From Sipunculus nudus (lineage: Eukaryota; Annelida; Sipuncula; Golfingiida; Sipunculidae), in assembly GCA_026874595.1 (NCBI GenBank), contig CM049314.1:65260800-65324799 (forward strand): a DNA stretch of 64,000 nt, read 5' to 3'. How positions within the stretch are numbered: position 1 is the stretch's first letter; the number at the start of each line of letters is the position of its first letter. The notes beneath the pieces were generated by a model, which saw only the letters and a list, made by a program, of their open reading frames with translations, searched no databases and was not told where the DNA came from. This document shows, piece by piece, positions 1-13,600 of the stretch. The position numbers were made by a program, and so were the translations under genes.

Positions 1-121
1 ATTATGATGTGACCATATTGCACAACCTCATACTTGCTTAAACAACACCTCTAATTAAATGAGTGACCCCGTGTAAGCTTTTAAATGTATGACACAATCA
101 AAGTATTAGTGGGTGTTTTTA

Positions 122-253
122 TTGCACCAGCAAAATAGATATTTTTATGTATTGGGCTGTTTGCCTGTACCGGCAAAATAGCCGGCTGGGCTATTTTGCC
201 TGTACCGGTATAATAGCCTACAGACTATTTTGCCTGTACCAGCAAAATAGCCA
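122..253. repeat. Short inverted/direct repeat of TGTACCGGCAAAATAGCC
   Basis: Four copies of an 18-bp motif with variants occur in 130 bp, two of them head to head (GGCAAAATAGCC / GGCTATTTTGCC), giving a 12-bp stem around 172-200. Function unknown. Confidence 0.8.
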
Positions 254-1490
254 CTATGTTTAATCTAAATCAAATGGTGAAGCACCAATAGGTTACTCAC
301 ATATTAATCATTCAACATAAAAACTTAGTAAAGATTAGGGATATAGCCCTGATACAGGAAACCCAGAATAACAGCGCCCTTCTTTTTGTATAAAGTACTC
401 TATATATGAGAAGAAAAAAGACATTAAATTTTACTTATTATATTAATCTTATGCAAATGATAAATACCACAGGAGTCAGGACGCTTTTGCTTTTTCTTTG
501 ATGCTTTTAAGCTTTATTAGTCATTATCATGAGGATTTTGACCTAAAGCAAAACCAGTTAACTATATCATGGGTATATGTATATATACACTTTATAGGGA
601 TGGTTAGTGGCAGCTGGTAATTAATTTAAGATCCATATTGTATCATCATCTGGTTAATTCCCATGTGAATTATCATTTTTGAACTTTGGCTGACAGAAAT
701 TGCACAAAATAGTTAAATGTATTTTACAGAGCTGTTAAATATATTACCGTAAATTTCCGCTTATAATTTACATCGAGAAATTTGTTCCCCAAAAATAATC
801 CTGGAAAGGGGGGTGAACTTAAGTGCAGGGCTAAGCTTGACAGTCCAAATTTTGCTTAGACATTGTCAAGCTGCGGACCTGAAAGTCCGGCCGACCCAGC
901 TAGGACTTGCCTGATTACACACCAGGGAAGTCCGGTACAAGTATGGCTCTTTTAGTCAATAAATATTATGGAATTATGTTTTCAAACTATTTTTGTTCAA
1001 AGTTTGGCCATTTACGCTGTAATTTTTATTTTGTTAATGCAGTATAACTTATTCATGCAATTAACCTGTGTGCTGACAACCAGCACATGTCCCCTCACCC
1101 AGTTATGATGAGCTTCATTCACAGGTGACTAGGTACCAGGGTTGGGGCCAGGTACATGTGACAGTACCTGTGTACAGGTACTTGTGAAATGGCCAGGCAC
1201 AGGTCCAGGTACAGATTTCTTGTAGAATACCTAGGTACAGGTACTTTTCAAAACCATACAAACTAATCATAATTGTATATATTTTATCAAGATATGCAAT
1301 AGTAAGTTATAGAAGTAAATATATAGAGGCAAAAATACCAATTAAATTTTACAAAAATGTGTCTTCTGCCATAGCACTTGTTCTGCTTAATAAAGTGTAC
1401 ACAGTTAGAAAAAAAGAAAATAAAATTAACATGTAGTAATTGACCATTTGATTCTACTAATAGTACTATTATACAACCCTAGATCTTTGC
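254..1490. other. Non-coding, small repeat fragments
   Basis: No gene seen. 746-830 starts TACCGTAAATTTCCGCTTAT, like the terminal repeats of decayed DNA transposons common in marine invertebrates. 1,130-1,250 is rich in CAGGTAC. The rest is AT-rich. Confidence 0.5.
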
Positions 1491-1496
1491 AGCGTA

Positions 1497-2540
1497 TAAG
1501 TAAATCCTCATCCCTCTAGGTTTCAGGTTATAGGTCTGGATATAAGGTTACAAGTTTAGGTATCTGGTTACAGGGCTTGGTGTCTGGCTACAGGGCTTGG
1601 TGACAGGTTACAGGCTTTGATGTCAGGTATTACAGTGCTGGATGTCAAGTTACGTTACACTAAGCCTAGTCACATAACTGGATGTCAAGTTGCATTTCCA
1701 GCTGTAAGATTATGGAATTGCAAGTCAAAACACAGGACTGATTGTCTGGTTGTAGGACTGGATCTGTCAAGTCAAAAGGCTGGATGTCAAGTGACAGTGC
1801 TGGATGTCAGGTTACAATGCTTGGTGTGAAGTGAGAGGGCTGGATGTAAAGTTACAGAGCTGGATGTCAAGTAACAGGGCTGGATGTCAAGTGGCAGGGT
1901 TGGTCTCAAGTGAAAGGGCTAGGTGTCAAGTGGTACAGGGCTGGAAGTCAAATAACAGGGCTTGGTGTCATGTGACAGGGCTTGGTGTCAAGTGACAGGG
2001 CTGCATGATGTCAACTTACAGGGCTGGGTGTCAAGTATCAGGGCTGGGTGTCAAGATACAGGGCTAGGTGTCAAGTGGTACATTCATACTACAGTGTCAG
2101 GTGGTACATGGCTTGGTGTCAAGTGACAAGGCTGGGTGTCAAGTGATATAGCTGGATGTCAAGATACAGGGCTTGGTGTCAAGTGACAGGGCTGGGTGTC
2201 GAGTGACAGGGTTGGTGTCAAGATACAGTGCTAGGTGTCAAGTGGTACAAGTTACATTGACAGATGTAAGGTTATGGAGCCCAGTGTCAAGGAATCTGTG
2301 TGGCTGGATGTCATGTTTACAAGATTGGATGTCAAGTTACAAGGCTGGATGTAAAGTTACAAGGCTTAAAGTCAAGCTGCTGGACAATATGTCAAATTAC
2401 ATGACTGATTTTCTTGTGACAGGAATCTGTATCAAGGTACTGGGTTAATAGAAGTCTGGTTAGAGCTGGAGTATCAGGGCAATGCACTTTGTGTTAAGTT
2501 ACAAAGTTGGATGACAGATTACAGGGCTGGAAATAACTGT
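1497..2540. repeat. Minisatellite, about 18-20 bp GTCAAGTGACAGGGCTGG units
   Basis: About fifty degenerate copies of TGTCAAGTGACAGGGCTGG-like units run for a kilobase. The open frames here are repeat artefacts with periodic Gly/Leu/Val translation. Many units contain TGACAG, the recognition core of Meis/Pknox-type TALE homeodomain proteins; whether it is used is unknown. Confidence 0.95.
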
Positions 2541-5400
2541 AAGAGCACCAGAGCATACCTTTGAAGCTTTGCTGAAAGAAAGAGACTTCTAGCAGGGCAT
2601 TGAATCACAAACCTCTAGCTTGTCAAATCTCACTGCTTTTTGAGTTAACCATATCTTTTAATTAATTTGAAAACAAATGTTTGAAGCTGTGAGATATATC
2701 ACACCCCATATAAATGCAATGTTGCATCATGTATTGCAGTTTCTTTGGGCATGTGAGGTTTTATGAGTGTTTCACCACATGTTAAGTACAGCAACGTTAC
2801 CTGGCCAGGTGTACCCTTCATGTCAATCATACAGCAGGTCTGTCTGACAAGCTATAACATCTTGAGGCTAAAAATAAATTACAGCACGGGAAGGAAGTCT
2901 GGTGGGACTGAACAGGAAAACGAGGTACCCTCGTGCACAGGGGCCACTGGTGGTGCAAGCTAGGTTATATGCTCAATGAGCCTGAACCAATATACTTTAC
3001 ATTCAGATTAGTCAGATTCCAAGTGAGATATCAGTAAGTATAGTTTCATTATATTTGGTGGGTTTTCCTGAGTCATCACTCAAAATTATTGAGTGATTAA
3101 GTGTACAGTAACGGTAGCTAATGCTGGTGTTTTTAGCTGTGTGGTTATAATTTGAGAGATCTGATGGAGCTTCTGGGTCATTCAGAAATATGATTATATA
3201 AAAGTCAGTTCAAACCTTATTTGCCAGATTATAAGATTGGATTTTTGGACCAATTGTAAATGTATTTTATTGACTTATGAAAAATCTATCTATTTATATA
3301 AATACACACAAAAAGCATTGAATTTGCAAAAAGGAAGCATTTATTATATGTATTTAAATAAAACATAGAATTACACAGGGATTGTGAAAGTGAAAATGTA
3401 TACTGATTTTCTGTGAACTGTTAATGAAGCCTTATATAGGCACTGAATGATGTACAACAAGTAATTTATGTGACATTGCTCAGGTATCCTATGGTATGTG
3501 AATGCTGCATACAAATCCTTTCAATAATTCATGTATGCTGCAGTTTCTTTTTGTCTTGTCAATCATGTTGCATTTGCATCAAGCTCTGTTTCCTTTACAT
3601 GCAACTGGAAGTATCTATATCTGCCCCCCCCCCCCTTATATCAGTTCAAAGGTCAGAATCCCCCCCCCCCCCCTTATATCAGTTCAAAGGTCAGAACCTC
3701 CTTAAGAACAGCCCTGATGGGATGGTAAGCCTAACTTTAGTCTTGATACAAGCCATATCGAGGAATGCATTGCAGGAGTCTTCCAACATGTTGCATTCAT
3801 ATTGTGGTAAAAAGCCCATAATCTTAACATTAGGCTAGCTATGAATGATGAATTAACACAAAAGAATACATGTGAACTTACAACCTAAACTGAAACTCCA
3901 TCTCTATGGCAACGAGCCATTTCCTGTATTGCTTCCAGGTTGGCCAAGTCCAGTTACCCATGCAAGCCATGCTTGTATTCATGCCATCAGAAATTCAACA
4001 GACATGCAGAGGGATTTACCAATATGCTAATTCTTGCTAAATTAAAAACAACATTTTTGGTTCTGACATGTAATTTATTAATAGAAAGTATACTAACTAA
4101 GCTAACGATTGGTCTGGTCATCTGAAAGGACAAAAATATATGCATCCTCATGGGGCCTTAAAGTGCATTCCTCGCAGAAGGATGTTACAGCAATTTGACA
4201 GCCAGTATGCTGGTTGTGGTCTCTCTAATGTCAGAGGGCTTAAATGGCACTACCATAAGAGGACAACATCATCACTGTCAAACATATAAGAGATATGTTC
4301 ATCAAAGAAGGGTATTTTTATTATATTTGGTGAGCATAGGATATCACACATTCATTTGTCTTTATTAACTCGCAAAAACAAAGGATAAAAACAGAACTTG
4401 GACGAGATGTCAGAAATCAGTTTATTCAATCTATGATTTTATTAAGGTCACAAGAAAAAAATGAGTCCTTAAGAATTTCGACTGACCTGTATATGGGAAA
4501 TGGTTTGTCAAAACATGGTTTATCTATACTCTCTGTAAGTCCAGTTAATGTAAAAATATCAATATTTGACATATAATGACATTGAGGACCCTGTTAATAA
4601 TATTAACCATATTTCTAAGTATAAATCACCAACAAGTTAAATGTTATTCTTATATAATTTTAAGTTTTTAACATAGAGCTTGATAATCTAGATTTTTGTG
4701 ACCCGGATCAGGAGGTTTGACATCTGACTGCCAAAGGATGGCCTGACATGGCCCCTTCTGGGGCAGACCCCCCACCATAATGGACAAATTGTATGTCCTA
4801 TGACTGTCCACTATAGAGGGGGTTCACTGTATTTTTCACAACTGTCATTTTTCACAATGTCTAAAAATTGTAGATGCTGTGGTGAGATCATCATGCCTGG
4901 CAGCTTTCAGAACCTTGCATTACACATGTCCAGCTTGAATATCTAATTATTTCCATCCCTGCCAAATTATTTCCACCCCTGCCCATGGATAATTGTTAAC
5001 TGGCACTTGGACTGCTCTATCTGTCCATCCAACTTGAGGCCTGGTATCTGTTATCTCCTGGTATGTTGAACAGATTATCATGAAATGTAATACACATGTT
5101 CACATGTGGATAACATAACAGGTCTCTGTTTAGCACAGGGTCTCTGTCAGTACTGTAAGGTATTTCACACAGGCTAAGGTTCAGTTGGAAAATAGCATTA
5201 TATTCTGTGTTTTCTTCCTAGTCTCATCCCACAGAAGTCAGACCTATCTATCAATATACTGTGATTGGTTTCATACATGTATGTGAGGTTAACATTTTGT
5301 GTTTTTTACTGTTTTGTTGTTTTGCAAGGGTTTGATTTTCATGATCTCACATTAAGACATAAAGTTACCTATACAGATAATATCCTTAACTGTATTCATG
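2541..5400. other. Non-coding sequence with a poly-C duplication
   Basis: No exon is supported. 3,622-3,706 holds two tandem copies of poly-C plus TTATATCAGTTCAAAGGTCAGAA. 4,690-4,830 resembles a dispersed repeat (ending near tatagagggggttcactgta). Short reading frames lack any recognisable domain. Confidence 0.5.
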
Positions 5401-5406
5401 AATTAT

Positions 5407-6080
5407 TGTATCCCCAGATAAAGTCTGGATACAATGGTTTAGACACAGTCGCAAAGCCGCAGACATATATTTCAGGTGAGATAACTCAAAAAAATTTCAC
5501 AGATCTTTGTCCACATGTGCATAGATATAGGTAAGAGGACAAAGCCTATTTAAAATATGGTCATTACCTTTACTAGGAGAGTGACCATGGCCTTGTATAG
5601 GTCCCTTTTGGGGAAAAGTCACACAAATTCTTTAAATATCTCAAGAAATCTCCCATGGATTGATAAAAAAAATCAAGGTGACTGAAAATCTTGGATAGTG
5701 TTGTCATGTAAACTGGTGGTGCCACCTGTTATCCTTTTCTTATTTTCATGCTGTCAAATACCCCCATCATTACCACTTGACAGTACCTTGAACATTATAA
5801 ATAAAAAAAAAATTATTGGACAGATTTCTTTCATATGATGCATATACATAGCTATGGGTTATGGGATGAGGTATATTTAAATTGGGATCATGACCTCTCC
5901 TATGAGGGTGGCCTTGACCTTGAATATTCCCATATTTGATGAAAAATATTGTTTATTGGTATGTTGATAGATGGAAGAACACATGGTCACTTACCAAGTG
6001 TCAGTATATGCTACTGAAGGTGGGGGCCTACTTTAAAAGGGGGGATTCATCATCTGGGGATACTATGGCACCATTCTAGT
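5407..6080 (+). mobile_element. Helitron-like element, family B, single-core copy
   Basis: Starts TGTATCCCCAGATAAAGTCTGG (hairpin CCAGA/TCTGG) and ends with TCTGGGGATAC, the inverse of the start, then TGGCACC and CTAGT followed by T. The core has one diverged unit of the family-B repeat (GACAGATTTCTTTCATAT, GGGTCATGACCT, GTGGTGCCACCTGTTAT). The 3' hairpin is partly deleted. No protein coding capacity, so it must rely on another element for movement. Confidence 0.75.
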
Positions 6081-7490
6081 TTATTATGCTCTCAAAAAAC
6101 TTTACAGTTTGAGGAGGACTCATGGAACATTGATATTCCATATAGATTGTTAATGTAAAAGATCTAATATTATTCATAATATCATTCTTTGAAAAGGCAC
6201 GATTATGGATAACATGAAAGATCCGTTAATATCAGAAATGTCAAAATTTGCCTTGCGAGGCTACAAACATAGATAATATATATGATTTTCCCTTCAGACT
6301 ACCGGTCTGTAAAAACAAATTTTCACTGGTGTAGTTTGGATGTCTTTTTCACAAAGATTTTATTTTTGAGATAATTTTCCTTTTGCAATTCTTCCGACTT
6401 TATAACCCTTGCGAATAGATGTATAACCACAGTATATTAAGCCACTTTTCACCAATACTCTTGTACACGCCCTCACGCACATGCTTCACTCTTACATCAT
6501 ACAGTACATAATTATCACATCACTGTATAAGACAAAGTCAGTGGTTGCTAGTGACTCCATGGATGACAGATACATACACAGATTGATCAGCCACTCTTTA
6601 AAATGAAAAACAATTATTTCATGGTTAGGTACGGCAGTGGAAATTACACTTTTTTCCTCTTTGTGTCCTTGGTGGTCAGATTTGCTCAGCCAGTCTATTT
6701 TCCAAAACATGAGCCTGCAATAAAATTGAGACAGGCATGAATTTTAGTTAGAAAATAATTTTACAGAGTTCAGGATGCTCACACCAAATTTTTTAAGAGT
6801 CGCATGGAATTTCGGAGCATCACAGGGTGTTGGGTTCTTTATCCGATTGTGAAGTGTATATGTATATTTTAATCAGTAATTTTAGTATGTTTCAGGATCA
6901 GCGTATCATTGATCTAGTAATATATTCTTACACGATTGTCTGTAGGGCTGTATCAATATACCATTATATCAATATGTATCAATATGCCACATCTGTATAT
7001 GGTTACTGATACGCCATGCATGCTTTATCATGTATCGGTGAAACACAAACACTGACTAGAATAAGACTTGAATAAGATTTATTATTTTCAAATAATTGAC
7101 TGGATGTGAAATGTATGTTTATATGCTCATACCCATGCAGCCCTAATTATCTGGTTATGGCAAAGTGTAAGGGTAAGTTATCAGCTGACAGGGCAGTCAT
7201 CACTTTTTGTGTAAGGTAGTCGGTAGCAGTCAGTGACTGAAACAGCAACTGTTTTTGGTCCTACAGCCAAAAATTCAAGTGTCCTATGGGATGCTCTGAT
7301 AACTATAACCTGGCATCCAAAAGAAATTTGGGCATCACAGAGACACAGACACTTACCCTCGCGTTCCTGAAAGTACTGCACAGGGGTGGTGTAACTGACT
7401 TTACTTTCAAACTTTCACTGTTTCAGAAACTGATGTCTTTTGATATATATAGGTATATAATTAAAGTACTATTGTCACTTTTTATTTCAG

Positions 7491-7632
7491 TGGAGGACCA
7501 GGCCTTTGTGACTTTGGCCACCAATGACAGCTATGCTCTCGGGGCACTGGTATGGGCTCACTCGCTGCGGCAGGCGGGCACCTCACGCAAAATTGCCGTA
7601 ATGATCACATCCTCTGTCTCACAGTCTGTCAG
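7491..7632 (+). CDS. GYG1: Glycogenin coding exon a (N-terminus, UDP-binding start)
   Basis: Encodes [20 protein letters not shown] and the following helix to SQSVR, the N-terminal Rossmann-like strand of GT8 glycogenins (family pattern DQAFVTL.TND.YA.GALVL). The acceptor is tttatttcag ending at 7490 and the donor is GTTGGT at 7633. The first two bases TG complete a codon begun in an upstream exon. If that base is A, the start methionine itself is split (A|TG GAG GAC), which would agree with the short first exon of other glycogenins; otherwise a few residues lie upstream. The exon ends with AG, completing an arginine with exon b. A Helitron-like remnant starts about 12 bases past the donor. 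Confidence 0.93.
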
Positions 7633-10600
7633 GTTGGTATTTAGCCGTTTGGCAGTTTTAACAATACTGTGAGCATTTATAAGTCTAAAAACTTATGGAC
7701 AGATTTCTTTCATATTATAAATGCATATACATAGATATGGGTTATGGGATGATGTATATTTAAATTGGGGTCATGACCTTTCCTATGAGAGTGGCCTTGA
7801 CCTTGAATATTGCCATATATGGTGAAAATCACACAAAATCATTAATATCTCAATAAGGGATGCATTGATTGGTCCAAAAATCAACTTGACCGAAGATCTT
7901 GGATAGTGTTGTCATGTACCAGAAACTGGTAGCGCCACCTGTTATTCTTTTACTTGGTTTCGTCCTGTTTAATACCCCATCATTGCCACCTAACAGTACT
8001 GTGAGTATTATAAGTCAAAAACTAATAGACAGATTTCTTTCATATTATGCATATACATAGACATGGGTTAGGGGATGATGTATTTTGAAATTGGGGTCAT
8101 GGCCTTTTCCATGAGAGTGACCTTTTCTATGAGTGTGGTCTGATATTAATTGTTGCTGAAGATGGGGGGGCCTATTCTTAAAGGGGGGGGGGATTGATTG
8201 TCTGGGGATACTATGGCACCTGCGGTGCCAAGAAATATCTAGTTAAAATTAGATACGTTTTAATTATGCAGGAAAGTTGTATTTACATTCAAATGTTTAC
8301 ATAGATATCTATGGCAATCCATATTTCACACATCTGCACAGCTAACGTTTTCTCCAGTAACGCCCACGTTAGTAGCTACCCACCGGTCTGCATGAACCAC
8401 CCATGTGTCTATAATAACCGCCCACCTGTCTGCAATGTCCACCTGTCTACATTAACCACCCTTCTGTCTTCAGTTACCACCAGCTTGTTTACAGTAACAG
8501 TCCACTGGTCTACAGTACCTACACACCTGTGTAGAGTAACTGCCTCCTGCTACAGTATCAACCCACCTGTCTTAAGCACCCATCCACCTGTGTACAGAAA
8601 CCACACACCTGTCTACCGTACCCTTCCTCCTGTGTTAAGTAACCACCCACCTGTCTACAGTAACCACCCACCTGTCTATAGTACCCATCCACCTATCAAA
8701 AGTAACCACCCACCTGTCTATAGTACCCATCCACCTATCAAAAGTAACTACCCACCTGTCTTCAGCACCCATCCACTGGTCTGCAGTACCCATTAATCAG
8801 ACTTGTCTGTGTTAACCACACAGGTGTCCATAATAGCCGTACAGCTGTCCATATTAACCACACAACTGTCTGTATTAACCACACATTTGTCTATATTTAC
8901 CACATATTTTCCATATTAATCATACACTTGTCTGTATTAACCACACATGTCTGTGTTAATCACACATGACTCTATTAACCACACTTGTCTCTGTTAACCA
9001 CACGTGTCTGTATTAACCACACTTGCCTGTGTTAACCACATACCTGACTGTATTAATACCACAGTTGTCTGTACTAACCACAGCTGTCTATATTAACCCA
9101 ATAGCTGTTTGTATTAACAACACAGCTGTTTGTATTAACCATCCAAAGATCTTGGATGGGGGATGACCCGGGTCATATCATTATACAGGAGAACGACTCT
9201 GATATAATAATCAATAATTAATAACATTCTTCAGAAAGCTTGGGTTCTAACATGTAGTCCACTGATACACTCCACTCATTTTTAGCTCAGCTGACTTTCA
9301 GTCATGCTGGGCTATAGCGATGGGTCTTTGTCCGTCGTCCTTCCGTCTGTCCGGCCGTCCGTTAGCAGGGCACAAATCGTAACCGTAGGGGCTAGGGCCA
9401 TGAACCCTATGCAGTCTTAGAGGTTATAAAAAGATCTCCTTGCAAACCTGAAATTAGGTCACTGTGACCTATATTCTCGAAGTTATGGGGTGTGTTTGCA
9501 CCCCCCAGAAATAACTCTTTGAGACAAAATTTTCATCCCAAACCTTCCATCTTTCACATCCAGCTCACCTACCAACAGGGGAAGAACCATAATTTTTTTT
9601 TAGGTCAAAAGGTCAAAGGTCAAGGTCACAGGAGCCTCTTCTTTGAAAAGCCTGTGGATGCATTTTAAGCCAACCCTTTCATCCCAATTCTTTGATCTTT
9701 CACATATAGCTCACCTACTAAGTTGGAGAAGAATCCTATAGATTTTGAGGTCACAAGGTCAAAGGTCAGGGTCACAGGATCCACTTCTTTGAAAAGGTTG
9801 TGGACACATTTCAAGCGAGACTTTTCATTCCAAACCTTTCAGCACTGATATGGCTTCTCTGCCAACAGGGGAAAAGACCTGTTGATTTTGAGGTCAAAGG
9901 TCAAGTTCACAGCACCCATTTCTTGCATGGAGTAATTTTCAGGCAAACTTTTCAATCTGTACCTTCCATCTGTCATATATGGCTTACCTACCAATAAGGG
10001 AAGAAGCCTATTGATGTTGAGGTCAAAAAGTCAAAGGTCAAGGTCATTTTATTTAATTGTTCTAAATGCTTGTTAGCATATTTCAAGTGTAGCTGTTCAA
10101 CCCAAACCTTCAGTCTTTCACATATGCCACATCTATGCATCACTCAGTTTGACTCAAACTTCATATTTATGGGTCTTTTTGCTTGAATAAATAACTTATT
10201 GATTTTGGGGTCAGCTGGTCAGCAGGTTAAAGGTTGCAGGTCAAAGTTATTCACCCATTGGTTGCCAAGTAATTACACCAGATTTAAGTAGTTAGTAGTT
10301 ACCCATCATTTAGAAAAAATCCAGTTGATATGTGGGAAAAAGGCCAAGGTCATAGGTCAGTGATGTTCACAATTACTTATTTTATAGGTCAGTGATGTTC
10401 ACAATTACTTATTTTATAGACCATCTCTATTTTTCTTGTATATATAACCATCTCACCCCAGCTGGTAATCTCCCTGTGTGGCTGTAATTGTGAGTGACAC
10501 TGGTGACATATGACTCCCTCTTGTTTCAGCCTATTAAGTGATAAGGATCAGTGATAAGTACCTCGTTACTTCATAACAAAAACACTGTTGTCTGAAAGCT

Positions 10601-13600
10601 TCAGCCAGGCATTAAGACTATGAGAGTATAGTATTAAGGTTTAGCTACTGATTTATAAGATGATGGGAACATTTTGCAGTTTATTTTATGGAATCCTAGC
10701 AATAAACATAGTTTCCTAGATATCTGTATATTTTAATATATATCACCACATATAAAAGCAAGTGTTTGTTCTCATAATATGTGGATGTGTACCTTGATTT
10801 AGGATGGCTTTTTGTTTTATTTCAAGACCCTTAGTCATGCTTTCTGCATTTCTTTTCTTTCAGGTTTGGCAGTTTACCTACCCTGCTGACCCCATTGAAA
10901 AGCAGAGTGATAATAAAAAATATTGGACTTACACTTTTTACAATTGCATATCTATAAATGTGATATGAGCGCCTGGACATGCCTTTTGAATTATTTTGGG
11001 CATTCATTACTGGATAATTTGCCCCAAGTTTGGTCTCTTATTGGAGAATGTGGGATATCAAATGTCATACTTGTCAGAAATCCATTATGTCTGCCAGTTA
11101 GCCACCTTAAAATTTATTTCTTCAGGGCAGTTTCAGTAATTTTTCTTTAATGTTTGGTCCGATTTAGAGAATGTTTGTTGTCTGATTTCAGACTTGTCAA
11201 AAGTCCAATATGGCCACCAGGCAACCATCTTTTAATTCCTTTTGATCATATTATCTCAAGAACAGTTAAAGTGAATGCAGTTGGATGTATATTTATGTAA
11301 TCTTGTAAAGGATTGGGTCAAATATTTCTGAATAAATATTACCATCATTTATAAAAGTGCAATACAGTTGGCTTGTATTGAATAAAAATTCATACAGAAG
11401 CACCTGTTTCTCAATAATTGCATCCGCCAAAACAGAGTTCTGCGGATACTAGGTTTTCAGCTGCACGCCGCTGCCGCCGCGTAGGTGTCCGGAGAACTCC
11501 TCCATAACCGCTGGGCAGAATTTTACGAAACCCGGGATTATGTTCAGTTCACATGTGAACTGCTGCACCCCAATTTTGTTTTGACCTCTGACCTTTCTTC
11601 TGCACTCTGCGTCAGTTTGTGTGTCTGTTTCCACACATAAACCAACATATCTCGGGAACCGTTTGACCGATCAGGAATTTTTTTTGCACAAATGTAGCCC
11701 TTGGAGAGCTGTTTAACATACAAAAAATGGTGGCGCCACCTGCAACCATGTTTGCACAGTGTCCATCTGTTTGTATGCCTTGGGTTAAAATCACTCATAT
11801 CTCCGCAGTGGTTTGACTAATTCACCTGAAATTCAGCATGCGTATACAAATATAGCCCTGGGATAGCTTTATAACATATACAACAAAAGGTGGCGCCAGC
11901 TGCAACCATGTTTGCACAGTGTCCATTTGTTCATCTGCCTGGGGTTAAAATCACTCATATCTCTGCAGTGGTTTGACTAATTCACCTAAAATTCGGCATG
12001 CGTATACATCCTAGACAGCTTTTCTGATTTTATGACAGGTGGCGCCACCTACATTAACGTTTACGCTGCAGACATCCAAGCTCATATCTCGGGAACCGTT
12101 TGACCGATTGAGCCAAAATTTTGCATGTGTATAGATCTCACATAGCTCTGTATCACACGCAAAACTGGTGGCGCCACCTGCAGCCATTTTTGCACAGCTC
12201 CCGTCTATTTGTCTGCCACGGGATAAAATCACTCATATCTCTGCAGTGGTTTGACATATCTGCCTAAAATTTTGCAGGTTTATACATCCCCGACAGCTCT
12301 CTTGATTTTATGACAGGTGGCGCCACCTACATTCTACATTCATGCAGCAGATATCCAAGCTCATATCTTGGGAACCGTTTGACTGATTGGGCCAAAGTTT
12401 TGCATGTGTATAGTTCTCACATAGCTCTTTATCATATGCAAAACTGGTGGCACCACCTGCAGCCATTTTTGCACAGCATCCATCTGTTTGTCTGCCAAGG
12501 GCAAAAATCACTCATATACATGTAGTGGTTTGACTTATCTGCCTTAAATTTTGCATATGTATACAACTTGGACAGCTTTCTGGATTTTGTGGTAGGTGGC
12601 GCAACCTACATACACAATGGGGCTGCAGACATCCATGCTAATATGCAACACTTCACTCTATTTCCCCTTGCCACTCAATCCATGCCTCACTTCACCAGTT
12701 CCACTCTGATTTAGGCGGATACACGTAGTCGCTTGTCGACTACCCGTATTCTAGTTCTGGCATGTATTTCCTTGATTTTTGCTATATATTTTGATCTTAT
12801 ATTTGCCCTTTGTGAAGTTCCTTATGAGACTGACAGGTTTCAAGCAAGCTGTTGGAATAGTTCCTGATAGCTTAACAATCATGCATTTTCCTCAGACCAT
12901 CAATTCACTGTGTTTTAACCAGACATAGGTGATATATATTTCTGTTGTCATAGAAAATTTTCAACAAATTGGCAAATTGGTTCTTCAAAATTTGACTGGA
13001 AGTTGTGAATCTCAGTCCATGATGTGACAGGTCATGCATGGCAGCTGAGCGTCATGACCCATGGGTCACTTGTATTAGAATGGTCAGGGATGTGCATTTA
13101 AGTGTTTTTGTTGAGGGTGCAAAACAGTCTGTTCATCGATCTTGCATGCCATAATAGATTACAAAGTTTTGCAAATAACAGGGTTTGTGATGAGGAAATG
13201 TATGCTTTCATTTAATTCATGTGGGCAAACTCTAGTTAAGTCTTTGTTGATGCTGAACAAGGTTACTACACTGGCATCTATGTTTAAGATTTATTACATA
13301 TATTATCAAACATGTATATCAGCTGAGAAAATGTGAAGGTAAATGTAAAAAAAATCATATTCCTATTGTTAGGGTTTACAATCAATTCATTCTGATCGTC
13401 AGTTGGTAGAGGTCAACCAATTTTTACTGATGATCGATCATGAAATTACAACCAGTTGACCTATCCATGAACTCTATGCGACCTTAATCGCATATTCATT
13501 CAATAAATAAACATAAGCATGGGACTAAGGAGCAACCAATCAGGTGACTTTAAACATTGTAAAGCGTCAGTCATCTGACAAAAACAAAATTTTGCATAAT

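Noticed and set aside
1617-2448. Several open frames of 63-91 codons
   Set aside because: All lie within the GTCAAGTGACAGGG minisatellite.
8311-8796. 161-codon open frame (Pro/Val/Tyr/Ser repeats)
   Set aside because: It is the roughly 20-bp minisatellite read through; period and translation repeat follow the DNA unit.
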